Shown in pieces: positions 37,780 through 48,469 of a DNA stretch of 64,000 bases. Made by a program: the position numbers and the translations under genes. Source of the DNA: Clonostachys chloroleuca (Eukaryota; Ascomycota; Sordariomycetes; Hypocreales; Bionectriaceae); assembly GCA_037952775.1 (NCBI GenBank), contig JBANAY010000003.1, positions 25,420,001-25,484,000 on the forward strand. Direction: 5' to 3'. The notes beneath the pieces were generated by a model that worked only from the letters and a program-made list of their open reading frames with translations, had not been told where the DNA came from and did not search any database. How positions within the stretch are numbered: position 1 is the first letter of the stretch; every line of letters starts with the position of its first letter.

Positions 37780-39266
37780 ATGTGTTTTAGATCTTCGTTT
37801 TGGTTTTATCTCTATTTCTGTTTGATCAAAAAGCATACTGATAATATTTCACTTTATATTGGATAACACGAGGACTCATATATATATACATAAAGGCTCT
37901 TTCAATTACTCACTATTTCTACTATTCACCAGTTCCCTTATATCCCGCGTGCGTTCGGCGTTTTTTGTAAAGCTCGTAGAATTCAGACTCATTGTGAACC
38001 ATCATGGTAGCGTAATTCTTCTGGTTAGAATCGATTGACAAACTTACCGGCAGAGTATCGATATATTTTGGCACCGTGTTCTCAAACCCTCCCGCAAGAA
38101 CCTTTATGCAGTGACTAAGTATCAAATGAAAGCCTGTTGAATGTCTCCAAAGATAAACACAAGACAATGATTTAAGAGCCCAATCTTCCAGAATTGAGTC
38201 TCACTTTTAATTCACTTCGTTTACAAGCCCTCTAGATCACCGCCATCGATCTATTTGCATCGCCGAAGCTCAATACTTCGATTCTATAGAGATTAATGTT
38301 ATCGTATTTAGCATTTTGATATTTAGAATGATGCTCAAATACATGCATATACCCAGTTTTCTCAAGCCCCTCAGCCACAGTGTCGTTATGAAGAGCCGTG
38401 ACTTCCTCTTACCCTTATTCCATAACAGGTAGTTCACTGCATTTAGCTCGTTTGTTTTCAAAGAGGATTTCAATAATATGGAGTTATAACATTTCGGCGG
38501 CATCCAGAAGAAAGAGCGTAAGATCTACGACTTGACGACCAACATTGTTGACTGTGAGACAAGAAGGCTATGTATCTACCTCCGCCGCGCGGCTGCGGTA
38601 AATGGCAATCGCATGACTATGTTATCAATGGTTCTAGTGAGGCGCACAACTATCGTTTACGACTCTTGCAGAGGCTCAACCGGATAAGTCAGCCGATATG
38701 ATTACGCAATACGACTATATTTCTTTCTGTTCCCAATGAATACTGCTAACATACCCGCTTGAACTCCGGTGAGATTGACATAATCGGTAAAGATGCCTCC
38801 AGCGGTGAGCAGCAAAACCCACCTGAGCTCCGGGACCCACTCGAATTCCGTGACCAGCGACTTTGATACTGGATTAGGATAATGAGGGTTACAGACAACC
38901 CTGACCTCCATCCTTCCTAAGTATAGTTATGGTCGTCACCGCTTACATCTTACTATTCTTATGCCCCTCCTAAGTTACTCAACTAATACTTAACACGTAC
39001 TCGTCTCACTATTGGAACCCTGAAGCTAGTCCGTCATGCAAAAACGGCTCAGTAGTTAGAGCAGCATTTTAGGTCACAACAGCTTAAATAAATACCACTC
39101 TGACTCCGCATTCAAGAGTAAAATTTCGTAACTTCGTTTCCCAATACCTCCTGCAAACCAGTGCTAACTACGCCTTCGAAGTTATCGCCTTGTACAAGGC
39201 GTTGAGAAGCCACGACATTACTCATCTATCCTCAACGATTGACAATAGAACCTAACGATAGTCAAG
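37780..39266. other. Intergenic, AT-rich, no supported gene
   Basis: 3' flank of the NRPS, including a short AT run at 37878-37888. Minus-strand frames at 37922-38167 (81 codons) and 38702-38911 (69 codons) show no domain I recognise. The last few hundred bases are the promoter of the hydrolase. Confidence 0.5.
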
Positions 39267-40066
39267 ATGACAACTGTTGTTATTGTTCCCGGATCGTTCA
39301 GCATTCCTAGCTTGTACGACAGCTTCGTTGAAGATCTCGAAAAGAATGGCGTACGTGCCGTTGTTGTCAAACTTGCATCAGTTGGTCGCAAGGAAACTCC
39401 AGGCACCTTGTCTGACGACGTTGATGCCATCTCCGAGGTCGTCACGCCCTTATTAGACGCCGGCCAAGAGGTGGTACTACTCACTCATTCCTATGGTGGC
39501 GTCCCCGGCTCGCAGAGTCTAGAGAAGTTATCAGACAAAGCAAGACGTGCAAATGGGGGGAAGGGTATCAAGAAGATCATTTATATGGCGTCGGTCATTT
39601 TGCCTGTCGGCACGTCTAATATGGACGCGACCAGGGCTTCGATTCCTGACTGGATGACTTTCGAGGTAGGGACACTATCTATCGCTCTTATTTTAAGTGT
39701 CAAACTAATTCGTCGAAGGAGCACTATATGGTATTGGATACCGCCGAAGTCGCCAAAATTACGTTTTCGGATATGACTGCCGAAGAAGGATTAGCACTGG
39801 CAAAGAACATGGACGTTCAATCCATCGCCAGTTTTGAAGAAAAGCTGAGTTACCCTGGCTATAATGATGTCGATGAAGTCCACTATATACTATGCGAGGA
39901 GGATAAGGTGATCCCACCGCAGTTTCAGGAGGCCATGCTGGAATTGCTCAAAGTATCGAGAGGGAAGGATTCGATTGTTCACAGACTCAAGTCTGGGCAT
40001 GCACCAAGCACTAGCCAGAGCGGCAATGTGGTTGACATTGTAAAGAAGGTGATTGAGGGGAAGTAA
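39267..40066 (+). CDS. Small alpha/beta-hydrolase
   Basis: Two exons, 39267-39665 and 39719-40066, around a 53-bp GT..AG intron; 248 aa. It begins with MTTVVIVPGSFSIPSLYDSF, where GSF is the oxyanion-hole region of this family. LTHSYGGVPG (about residues 73-82) is the nucleophile elbow G/H-x-S-x-G with Ser as nucleophile. An acid lies in YILCEEDKVIPP, and the catalytic His is in the C-terminal SGHAPSTSQ. It has no signal peptide, so is probably cytosolic. It belongs to the AB_hydrolase_6-like group of fungal esterases/lactonases; the substrate is unknown. It sits 1.5 kb downstream of the NRPS on the same strand and could hydrolyse a peptide, ester or acyl intermediate, or be unrelated. The NRPS has its own terminal C domain, so a separate releasing enzyme is not needed. 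Confidence 0.85.
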
Positions 40067-43000
40067 GACAAATTGACATCTATGCCACACCGTTTACTTT
40101 TACAAAAATTAAAATCAATGAAGTGCCGTCCACTTAAGTAGCCACGAACAGTTTGCCCAACTATGAACAATATAGCTGTGTTAGGTGGATGGGTGGCTTT
40201 TGGCTCGAAAAGATCTCTCCTTGAGCTGTTTGGGCTATCCATCTCCTTTTCTTTCAAACCTCCATACAAATTCACCTCTGCTGCTCAGTAAGCCAAGGTC
40301 GGCTGCCCAATTTCAAATATTCCAGGGCAAGATCTGGGGATTTGACTCGCATGATGGTTCACAGGCCCTAAATCGCCTTTCCAGAGTTGTTGGCACTTGA
40401 GAACTTATACCTTTGTAGCAAGATGTGGTCAAACAGCCGCCTTCCACCAAAAGATCAGCTTGAACAGGAGATATATCTCAAGATCTTCAAGCCTAACTAT
40501 TCAAGAACTATAATAAGGTCAACCAGCTTTGGTCACTTCTACAGACAGATGTTAAACCGCCGGAACTCTTTCATATCATATCGCTCCAGCCTACATATTG
40601 TTTGCAGAATATGTTTACAAAGTCGCTGAGCTGTCCCCTCGCGGCACCTGCTTTCCATCTCGTGCGTTAGCTACTCAATAATTACGCCAAAAAGCAGGTT
40701 TCTGAAGAGGTGTTGAAGACAAACTTCTTTTGGCCTTCAGCTTGCCCTATTGACAGCAGTATGGTAGAGGTGGCTTAAAACGAAACACAGTCCTGGGCTC
40801 GCAAACCTTGATGGACCACATCTATATGCTAAATCAAACACTATTTGGCCTACTTTCCCTAAAGCAGATTAACGCGGCCCATCACTCTGATACAGGATCT
40901 CTCTCTTGAGAATTTCCCCAGAAGGGCCGCAGGATATCTTTCTATCTCTTCCATAAACAAACCCATCGCCATATCATGTGTGGTAGGTATCTTTGGAAAC
41001 TAGTCTATCTACAAAAACGTAAAAACAATGGCTGGAGCCCAAGCTAAGCAAGATGATCGCCTTCTCTGTCCCCTTTCCATTGCTGTAAAGGTAAAGGTTT
41101 AGCATGTTAACGTCCTAGATATAAGGCAGTGGGCCTCAGAGGCTATCTCGGAAAGCCACGTAAAGATCTATTACATCGCGGTAATCGCCGCTTCGCCTAT
41201 ATGATTAACTGCTAATCATCAAACTCTCCGGCTTGGTAACGCTGTACTGCAGGGCACATTCATCTAAGAATACTATCTCCATCTTGGGGAGGTCGTATTA
41301 AAATGGCGTGAACAGACGCTCTGGAAACTCTGGCCTGAACTGTATACCTCCGGATAGCTCCAGCCCAATTTCCATCCACTACCAGCACGTATCAGTCCTC
41401 AACATAAAAAGCTAGTCTGCCTTGATTGCCCTCGTAAGCATCGCTTTTTCAGTTGTCATCACACCAGTGCAGAAGAAAACTCACTAGGGGAATTGGGTTT
41501 GGTTCTTAGAAGGTTTCAGACTGTTAGAGTCCAGGGGGAGAGAAGTTTATGAGGGCCCCAGAATGAAATTTGGATTGGCGATATCTTGCTAAAGAGAGGC
41601 TGACCAATGTACGAGTAAACTTGTATCACTCTTCATTAAGGCGAAACTATCCATGTTGGTATGCAACTTCCACATTTGATTTATTCGGGATACATTGTAG
41701 AGCTGATAGTTCACGAGCAGTCCTACTAGATGACTCACTGGCCGCATCGTCTTCGTCTAGACCTATTCCAACAAGAAGTTCCTCTCGGGGCCTTGAACCT
41801 AGGCAGCCCTATGGACTAAAGGATGCCTCTACTCGAAAACAAGTTACAAAATCCTCAAAGAGTGAAAAGCGGAGAGGTACAACCATGGGGAAGTGTTGGA
41901 TCTGTCCAACGCGAGGTGTCACAACAGGATTAGTGCTCCACGGCGCGTAAAAATTTGTTATGCACCTAATCGTTATGAATCCTACTAAAGATATCTCCCG
42001 AGTTTGAAAGGGAGGTAGGGGCGGTTGGCTTGACATGTAAGGGGTCAGCCGGCAAGGGGGGTCATTGCGTAACAACCAACACAATAATCACAAGAGATTG
42101 GATACACACACATTGTTGACCAAAATAAGCGCCCGTTATTAGCCGTATCCAAAATGAGCTCCACTAGTGCTAGCGGCAGCGTAATTGAGTTTCCTTTTTG
42201 GCCAGGGTGGACTGATAACTGCCTGCTAATCAAAATATCCCCTGTTTTCGCTTCCGAGAGCCGTGGAACACCGCGGAAAGCTGCCCTACCCTACATTCCA
42301 CCTGCCTGCATCAGGTAAGATGTATTCAAGAACATAATCAAAAATAGTAGGTAAATAAATCTAAGCTAATATTTAATGAAAGCTTCAAGATTGTAGATGT
42401 ATTTATACATTTTAGCAAAAGCTATTCTAATTGTAAAGAAAGCATCGTTTCGTGAATATGTACAAGACATCCTCATTTATAAGTGGAAGGTTAGGTAGCA
42501 TTTTTATGTCACTTTTCAAATGATGCGCGGAATGTAGGCTCACAATCGAATTACTGGTTAAGAAGACCGAGTTAAGATCGCTGCATGTTGCTTGGCAGTA
42601 AAATGAAGTTCTCTGATTTCCTGTCGTGTGAGTGCGTTGTAAAATAACCCCAGTGGTTGTAAAACTTAAGTCACCTAAACTCACGAGTAACTGATCCACA
42701 AACTCGTGCTTTTTGCAGGCGATTGCTCCATAACTCGCCGTGTGAAATCAAGTAACGAAGCGTTGGTTTTGTGACAAAAGTCTTCACAAAACGGTAAGTG
42801 ATCCATCGGCTGCTGCCCGCCCGAACACCTACAAACGCTAGACCTCTCAACGCCTCTTTACTCTTCTTTTCCTTACAACATCACTTTTCAGCTCTCAAAA
42901 TCTCTTAACTTTCATTCTTCCTTGGTTCTTGCGATTCTTATTCTCTCGTTTCTGATTTAGACACATTGTTCTCTCTTCTGGATTCTTCAGCCAACCCGGT

Positions 43001-43651
43001 GTAAACCTCTATGTTTTACCTATGGCGTACGCCCCATAGAAGTAATGGGGCTTCTGACGTTAACTCTTATAGAGAGGTTTAGATCACTGTCATAGGTCAC
43101 CTCAGAAACCCCCATTCACTTTACCCTTAATAGGTCTTGGGTCAGAAGTTTACTCAACTCTTTCAGGTAGACTATAACCACTATGGCATAGGAAATTTGT
43201 TTAGAAGCATGATCACTGTCTTGGATAGACCATAACCTCCCCTTGGTGTCTCAGTTCCTCCGCTGTTACTTCCTATCTTCACCCTCTTCTCTATTTGAGT
43301 CAAGGCTTCTCAAGAAATCAGAAAGCCTGAGTGGGTGGGATCTTGTCTTCAGCGAGCCTCTCATGAGTTGACATTTGGGCTTGCGAAGGCTGACCCGCAT
43401 AAGTCTTTCGGAAATATTTTGAACGTCTCTTTGGAAACGAGTCCGTCTTGGAATCTAGGCAATGCAGAGATCAGATGTGTAAGACCGGAGCCGAAATTAT
43501 TGTTTGACAATTTCATAGTGGCATAGGATCGCAAAGAGAACTTTGCTCCGTGGAATATATTGGTTGTAATTAATCTCTCAAGAAAGATCGCATAAAAGAG
43601 TACTATTGTTCTACTCGCAACTATTAATCGCTCATTATAAATGGAATAAAA
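40067..43651. other. 3.6-kb AT-rich interval without a supported gene
   Basis: It separates the NRPS side from the PKS side. Frames are short and broken. A stretch at 41388-41552 encodes a Cys pair (LVCLDCPRKH) and then CHH in one frame, suggestive of a decayed zinc-binding or F-box-family gene. From 42840 to 42970 the plus strand is very pyrimidine-rich, like a fungal 5' leader, but no convincing CDS follows. A nested inverted repeat lies at 43002-43081. The whole may be relics of genes or transposons. Confidence 0.4.
43002..43081. repeat. Nested inverted repeat (hairpin-forming)
   Basis: Outer arms TAAACCTCTAT (43002-43012) and ATAGAGAGGTTTA (43069-43081) are nearly complementary. Inside are a perfect 7-bp inverted repeat, GCCCCAT and ATGGGGC (around 43031-43051), and the palindrome GCGTACGC (43025-43032). 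A folded RNA or a terminal-repeat relic are both possible. Confidence 0.5.
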
Positions 43652-44728
43652 CTATTCCTTCCTCCTCGCCGAACGCGCGCCCATCTTGTCCCGCACAATC
43701 TCCTGCATCCAACCCGGCCATCCCCTGAAACCAGTGACAATCGAATGATTCTCAGGAAGCACCAGCGTACCGCCCCTCCGGCTGAGAATGCGGCCAACGA
43801 TTTTGTCAGCAACAACATCAGGGTTAAGAATTAGCGTGCCCTCCTGGTCAAGATGAGCCTCAAAGTCCTTGATGATGGGCGTCCGAACGAACTCGGGATG
43901 GACCGATGTGGTGAGCACCTTTGGCGCCTTGTAGAAATACTTAAGCTCGGTCCCTAGCGTCTCGTGGAACGCACGGGCAGACGATTTGCTCCCCGCGTAA
44001 TCACTGCCCTTGGGCACGGAAAGGAACGACGCGCCGCTGGCAATAGTAATGACGTGGCCTTTGTTCTGCTGGATCATCCATGGTAGGAACTGCTGGACCG
44101 TGAACCAATGCGAGATGGTGTTGATATTGAAGGTCGCATGCAGCTGCTCCTCGGTCATGTCGAGGATCTTGCATGGGCGGCAGATGCCAGCATTATTGAT
44201 CAGCACGGACGGGTTGCCGAGCTCCTTGCGGATGGCATCGGCAGCGGCAGCGACCTCGGCCGACTTTGTGAGGTCGCACTTGTAGAAGCGCGCGCGAGGG
44301 TGCTCCTTCAGAGCAGACCCTGTGATGTCCTGAACATCGAGGATGGCAACGCGGAGACCCTTTGCGAGCAGCTTCTCGGCAGTGGCTTGGCCGATGCCGC
44401 TCGCACCGCCGGTAATAACGGCCAGCTCATTAGGCCAGTCCCAGTCAGCAGGGGCGGCCAAACGCCATGAGTTGGTGGCGAGGCCGTTCAGTATGCGGTT
44501 GAGCCATCGTACAATGTTGAAGACAACCAAAGCTCCAAGAGCCGTTCTTAGCCTGTCTCTACCGCTTAGAGACAGAACCAAAGCTTCTGTTCCCGAGAGG
44601 CCGGGAATACGGCCTAGGAGAGCGGCGATGGCCTGCTGGACTGCGCCGGGTGTGATGGCCGCGAGCAGAGCGCAGCCTGGGAGCAGGCTTGTGGGGAGCG
44701 ACTGGCGTATCAGGGACATGGGGGGCAA
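43652..44728 (-). CDS. Membrane-anchored short-chain dehydrogenase/reductase (16C/RDH10-like)
   Basis: Intronless, 358 aa. The first ~85 residues contain hydrophobic stretches that suggest a membrane anchor. The Rossmann domain has TGGASGIG (residues 106-113, nucleotide binding), NNAG (178-181) and the catalytic Y244-x-x-x-K248, with a Ser of the TIASGAS stretch just upstream. Asp after the second strand (ILDVQD) favours NAD(H), though this is weak. Overall it resembles the retinol-dehydrogenase/16C group, which act on long lipophilic alcohols and ketones at the ER. It heads a run of five minus-strand genes ending at the AOS. In sphinganine-analogue pathways a 3-ketoreductase follows the AOS, so this is a candidate for that step, but it could be a housekeeping lipid SDR. 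Confidence 0.88.
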   Translation of the reverse strand: MPPMSLIRQSLPTSLLPGCALLAAITPGAVQQAIAALLGRIPGLSGTEALVLSLSGRDRLRTALGALVVFNIVRWLNRILNGLATNSWRLAAPADWDWPNELAVITGGASGIGQATAEKLLAKGLRVAILDVQDITGSALKEHPRARFYKCDLTKSAEVAAAADAIRKELGNPSVLINNAGICRPCKILDMTEEQLHATFNINTISHWFTVQQFLPWMIQQNKGHVITIASGASFLSVPKGSDYAGSKSSARAFHETLGTELKYFYKAPKVLTTSVHPEFVRTPIIKDFEAHLDQEGTLILNPDVVADKIVGRILSRRGGTLVLPENHSIVTGFRGWPGWMQEIVRDKMGARSARRKE

Positions 44729-45531
44729 GGTCGGTTAGAATGTGAGAGATTTGAGGTAGACGAGGCAGGGCGTGGGTGGAAGTAGCGGTGTTGTAATGAC
44801 GGGAGCGAGCGGGGTTTAACGAAACGAAGTGAATATAAGTATAAGCGTAAGCTTAGCCAAAGTCAAAGCTCCCAAACAAAGTTGGCGTGAGGTATAATGC
44901 AAGGGCTAACGGTCGGTAGTGGGCAAATCGGTTGGTTCGGATCAAGGGTGATTGGAGGGGCTGCCGGGATTGTTGGATACGACACCGTCCAGGGGCGGTT
45001 GGTTCCAACAATATATGCAGGGAGTGTGAATAGACAGGAAGCGGAAGGTGGTAGTTGGATGGATGTCCGCAGGCATTGCTGACAAGGATATTCAGTCTAG
45101 GCAGCGATGGACCTTTCTGCACGTGGTGACTGACCATCCTTGGCGTATGATGGAATAAGGGGGTTGAGCAAGTTAATGGGGAGGTGGTTAGACCATCCTT
45201 AAAGATGACAACACCAGTAGGGTGCTTGATAATATGTCGGATTTTATTGCTATAGTAGAGCAATTAAATATAATATATACTGAGAAGTCATTATACAGGA
45301 ACATATAAACTAAACCAGATCCAGAAGTAAGCTCTACGTAATAGTAAAAGCCCCCAGTGTGACGCATCTGCATCCACAACCCTTCGGTGTGGAGGCAGGC
45401 CATCTTATGTTGGTGCCCCTCTGTTTGGATTTAGTCACTCATTACATTATTAGATCAGATATGAGAATTAATCGGCGGCAGACGTGACGTTTATTGATCA
45501 TGATCATAGATCAATCGGTATCGAATCCCTC
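44729..45531. other. Intergenic between SDR and FAD oxidoreductase
   Basis: Promoter side of the SDR (44729 onward) and 3' flank of the oxidoreductase. It becomes AT-rich around 45240-45340. A minus-strand frame at 44853-45263 (136 codons) is low in coding character. No gene is supported. Confidence 0.45.
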
Positions 45532-47353
45532 TTAACGAGAGGCACACAAGCGTCCAGTGGATGACGTTGCCCACTTCTCGCTACCAACACCCTTGTAGGT
45601 GTAGAAGAGACCCTCGCAATCGTACTTGAGTTTGATGGCCTGGAGCTTGGCGTAGTTTGATCCGTAGAAGGTCTTCTGCCAGTTGGCCTCTTGGATGTCG
45701 GCCTCGTTGACGTAGGCGTAAGAGTCGGGGACGGCGGCCTTGAGCTTGGGCATGTAGGTGTTGGTGATGGTCGACAGAGCCGTCTCCATGGCCTCCACGG
45801 TTCCCTTCGGGTCGTAGGTAGCCAAAACATTAACCTGTGAGACCGCGGTGCGCCACTGTGGGAGGACCGAGTTGGAAACCTTGTCATCAGGCGGGCTGTA
45901 GTCGGCGACACTGAAGATGACACCACCACCGGCTGAAACAATCTCAAGAATGGTAGCGGCGTACGCCTTAGGGTTGGTCTCCAGAACAGTCTTGGGCAGT
46001 AGTTGGCCTCCAACTTGGGTATCGCCAATTGGGAGAATACCGGCAGGGATGGGTCCCATGTAGGTCGCGTAGTGGTCGTAGTAGGAGAGAGTGCTGTAGG
46101 TTGGGTTGAGAGTAATGCCAATCGTCTTCAAGTCCGCCACAAATGGAGCGAGGATTTCCTCAGCCCGTTCAGCGGTGCTGTTGTAGATCATGAAATTCCT
46201 GACTGCCAGATAATTGGATCGGATAGCGAAGACAATCATGACACCCTGGTCGGCGAACTTGGGCAGGTAAGAAAACAGAGTCTCAACAGCCTGCTTGTAC
46301 TGGTCTGCTGGGAGAAGGGTTGGGTAGAGGATGAAGGATGCACCTCCGACCTTGAGATTGTCATGGGCTCGCACAGTCATCGATGTCACCACTCCGTAGT
46401 TTCCACCGCCACCTCCGCTCAGCGCCCAGTAGAGATCCTCATTCTTGGTCCGAGAGGCAGTGACGATTTCGCCCTTGGCGGTGACAACTTCGAAGGACAG
46501 AGTTTGGTCAGCCGCCAAGCCGAAGGCAGTGCTCAGAGCCGAGTGGCCACCTCCTTGGGTGTAGCCTCCAGCAAGACCAACGGTGGCACTCTCACCAGTT
46601 ACGATAACCGCGTCGTTCTCATCGGCAGCCTTGAGAATATCGTAGCCTATAACACCGGCGCCAATAGTCATGGAGCGGCCCGAGTAGTACTTGTCCTTGA
46701 AGGTGGAGAAAGAGATTCCGCCGAGGCCTTGAGTGAAGATGGACAATCCACCTGCACCAGTGGAGCGGCCAAAGTAGCTGTAGTACAAGGGTTAGCATAC
46801 GCTGCCCGCGCGGTTGCAATATGAATCTCAGTTTACTTACTCATGACCAGTGTGCTTGACGACGAGTCGGATGTTGTGTTCACGGGCAAACTTCACGGTG
46901 CTGACGACGTGCTGTTTGTTCTGCACTGCTACGGCGAAGCTGACATAGTTGCCTAGCTGACAAGGGGTGGCGCGATCTGTGAACGGGTCGCAGCTGCGGT
47001 TGGTGAAGTAGTTTTGCATGAACGAGGATGGGTGATAGAGACTACATGGATTTATTGGTAAGTTTGCTCGCGTTGCTATTGTCTGGTGCAACTTACTGGG
47101 TCATCGGGCTCGTCCAACTGTTCTGCAGAGCAGTGCACGCTGCCTCATCGTAGGTAGGATCATGGCAGGGAGAGCCAATTGGCACTGTGGCGATCAGGTT
47201 GCCTCCGACGGTAGCGTTGAACGTGTTCCATTCGTTAGTGGTAGGCCAGCAGCTGTCGCCTGGCATGCAACGGCATGAGACCGCGATAGCACACCCTTCG
47301 GTGGCACCGGAGAGAAGCAAGGCCGCCAAGGAGGCGAAAGTTGAAACTCTCAT
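45532..47353 (-). CDS. Secreted FAD-linked oxidoreductase (berberine-bridge-enzyme-like)
   Basis: Three exons: 47353-47097, 47041-46841, 46777-45532; introns of 55 and 63 bp; 567 aa. It starts with a signal peptide (MRVSTFASLAALLLSGATEG) followed by a Cys-rich segment with PGDSCWPT, typical of fungal BBE-like enzymes. The FAD_binding_4 domain follows (VAVQNKQHVVSTVKFAREHN, KHTGH-D-YFGRSTG across the intron; GLAGGYTQGGGHSALS), and the C-terminal BBE substrate/FAD element is near NEADIQEANWQKTFYG. The His in KHTGHD is the usual site of covalent FAD attachment. The Cys used by bicovalent family members is not seen; that segment reads ESATVGLAGG. Such enzymes use O2 to oxidise alcohols, amines or C-H bonds and often act late in pathways. 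No frame defects. Possibly a tailoring enzyme of the PKS/AOS unit, though BBE-like genes also occur alone. Confidence 0.9.
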
Positions 47354-48469
47354 TGTTCCAGGAAGCGAATAGGAAATCCGTATATGTTGAAAGGAATGTG
47401 AAACTTGGCAAGAAGTGCCAAGAGTGGGAATGAACGGAGAGGGAAAGGAGTGTTGTTGGCTCGTTGGGAGGTTGGTGAAAAGGAAGGAATGTGTCAACGA
47501 TGTCGAGCGTGAAGAAATCCAGACGCTGAGGTGGTGTCTCTTATAATCTTCGAAGTTTGAAGTCATGATCCTGCAGCTAGGCTTCGAAATGAGCTGCGAA
47601 CGAGATCCCCATGCGAGCCACGTGAGAAACCATATCGATCCCGCCCGGGAAATGAGCCCCCAAATTGCCCCAATGTCGTGGCCGGTATGTACGCCGGAAT
47701 CCAACTCGGCATAGAGCCAAGTGGGCTAATATTGAATCCGTAGGCCGTACGCTGGGATATTCCGCATGGCAAACTAGGACTCTCGATACCTTGGAACCTA
47801 ACCAACCGTGCGCTATGTCATGCAATGGTACCCCAACGGATCCGGTGGTGATCCTTCGGGACAGGGAGTAAGCACGCAAGCCATGAGTGTTGCAAGGGAC
47901 GCCAGTGTCAGATTGGCGTCACGTCGATTAAATGGGACTTTTGAAATGAGAATCACTTGCATGATTCTTACGGCAGACGGCAGTAACCCCAGACACTCTC
48001 ACCTAAGTGGCGTGGCGTTCCGTGGAGGAGGCCGCCGAGACTCGACGACAAGCTGTGCGGTCTTTCTAAGCCACGAGGCTTCCAGACTTGCCCCCTACTG
48101 GTGCTTAGAGGATCCTGGAGGCGAATTTGGCAGGTAAAGAGCACAATTACACAACATAAATTTAACAGTAAATTATATACAACCGAAAACGGATGAGTGT
48201 CTTAAGATACAGAAGCCACGTTGTCTACCTATACACAGCCCGTCTCAATCAACTGCAGGCCCCCAGATCAATAGCTATCGTATGCTGAAGAATACATATC
48301 CTATGAATGAAGAGCCTCCGGAGAGGTTCAGAACAACTAAAAATATTCCCAAATAGTCAAGAGAAGTGGTTAAATGAGAGCGAACCGATTGGCAAGACCA
48401 CCGACTCCGCCATGAAGTTTGTACACGCCACAAAAACTGTAAATCACGAACCCACCAGTCAGTTCACAC
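47354..48469. other. Intergenic upstream of the FAD oxidoreductase
   Basis: About 1.1 kb, the promoter side of the oxidoreductase (47354 onward) and 3' flank of the membrane-protein gene. Frames at 47577-47879 (minus) and 47808-48137 (plus) show no motif. 48140-48300 is AT-rich. No gene is supported. Confidence 0.5.

Noticed and set aside
41388..41552. Cys/His-containing frame as a zinc-finger gene
   Set aside because: Only about 55 codons, no start context, and flanked by stops in AT-rich DNA; reported only as a possible relic.
45504..46121. 205-codon minus-strand Pro/Thr/Arg-rich frame
   Set aside because: Shadow of the FAD oxidoreductase in another frame; low-complexity composition typical of a shifted GC-rich gene.
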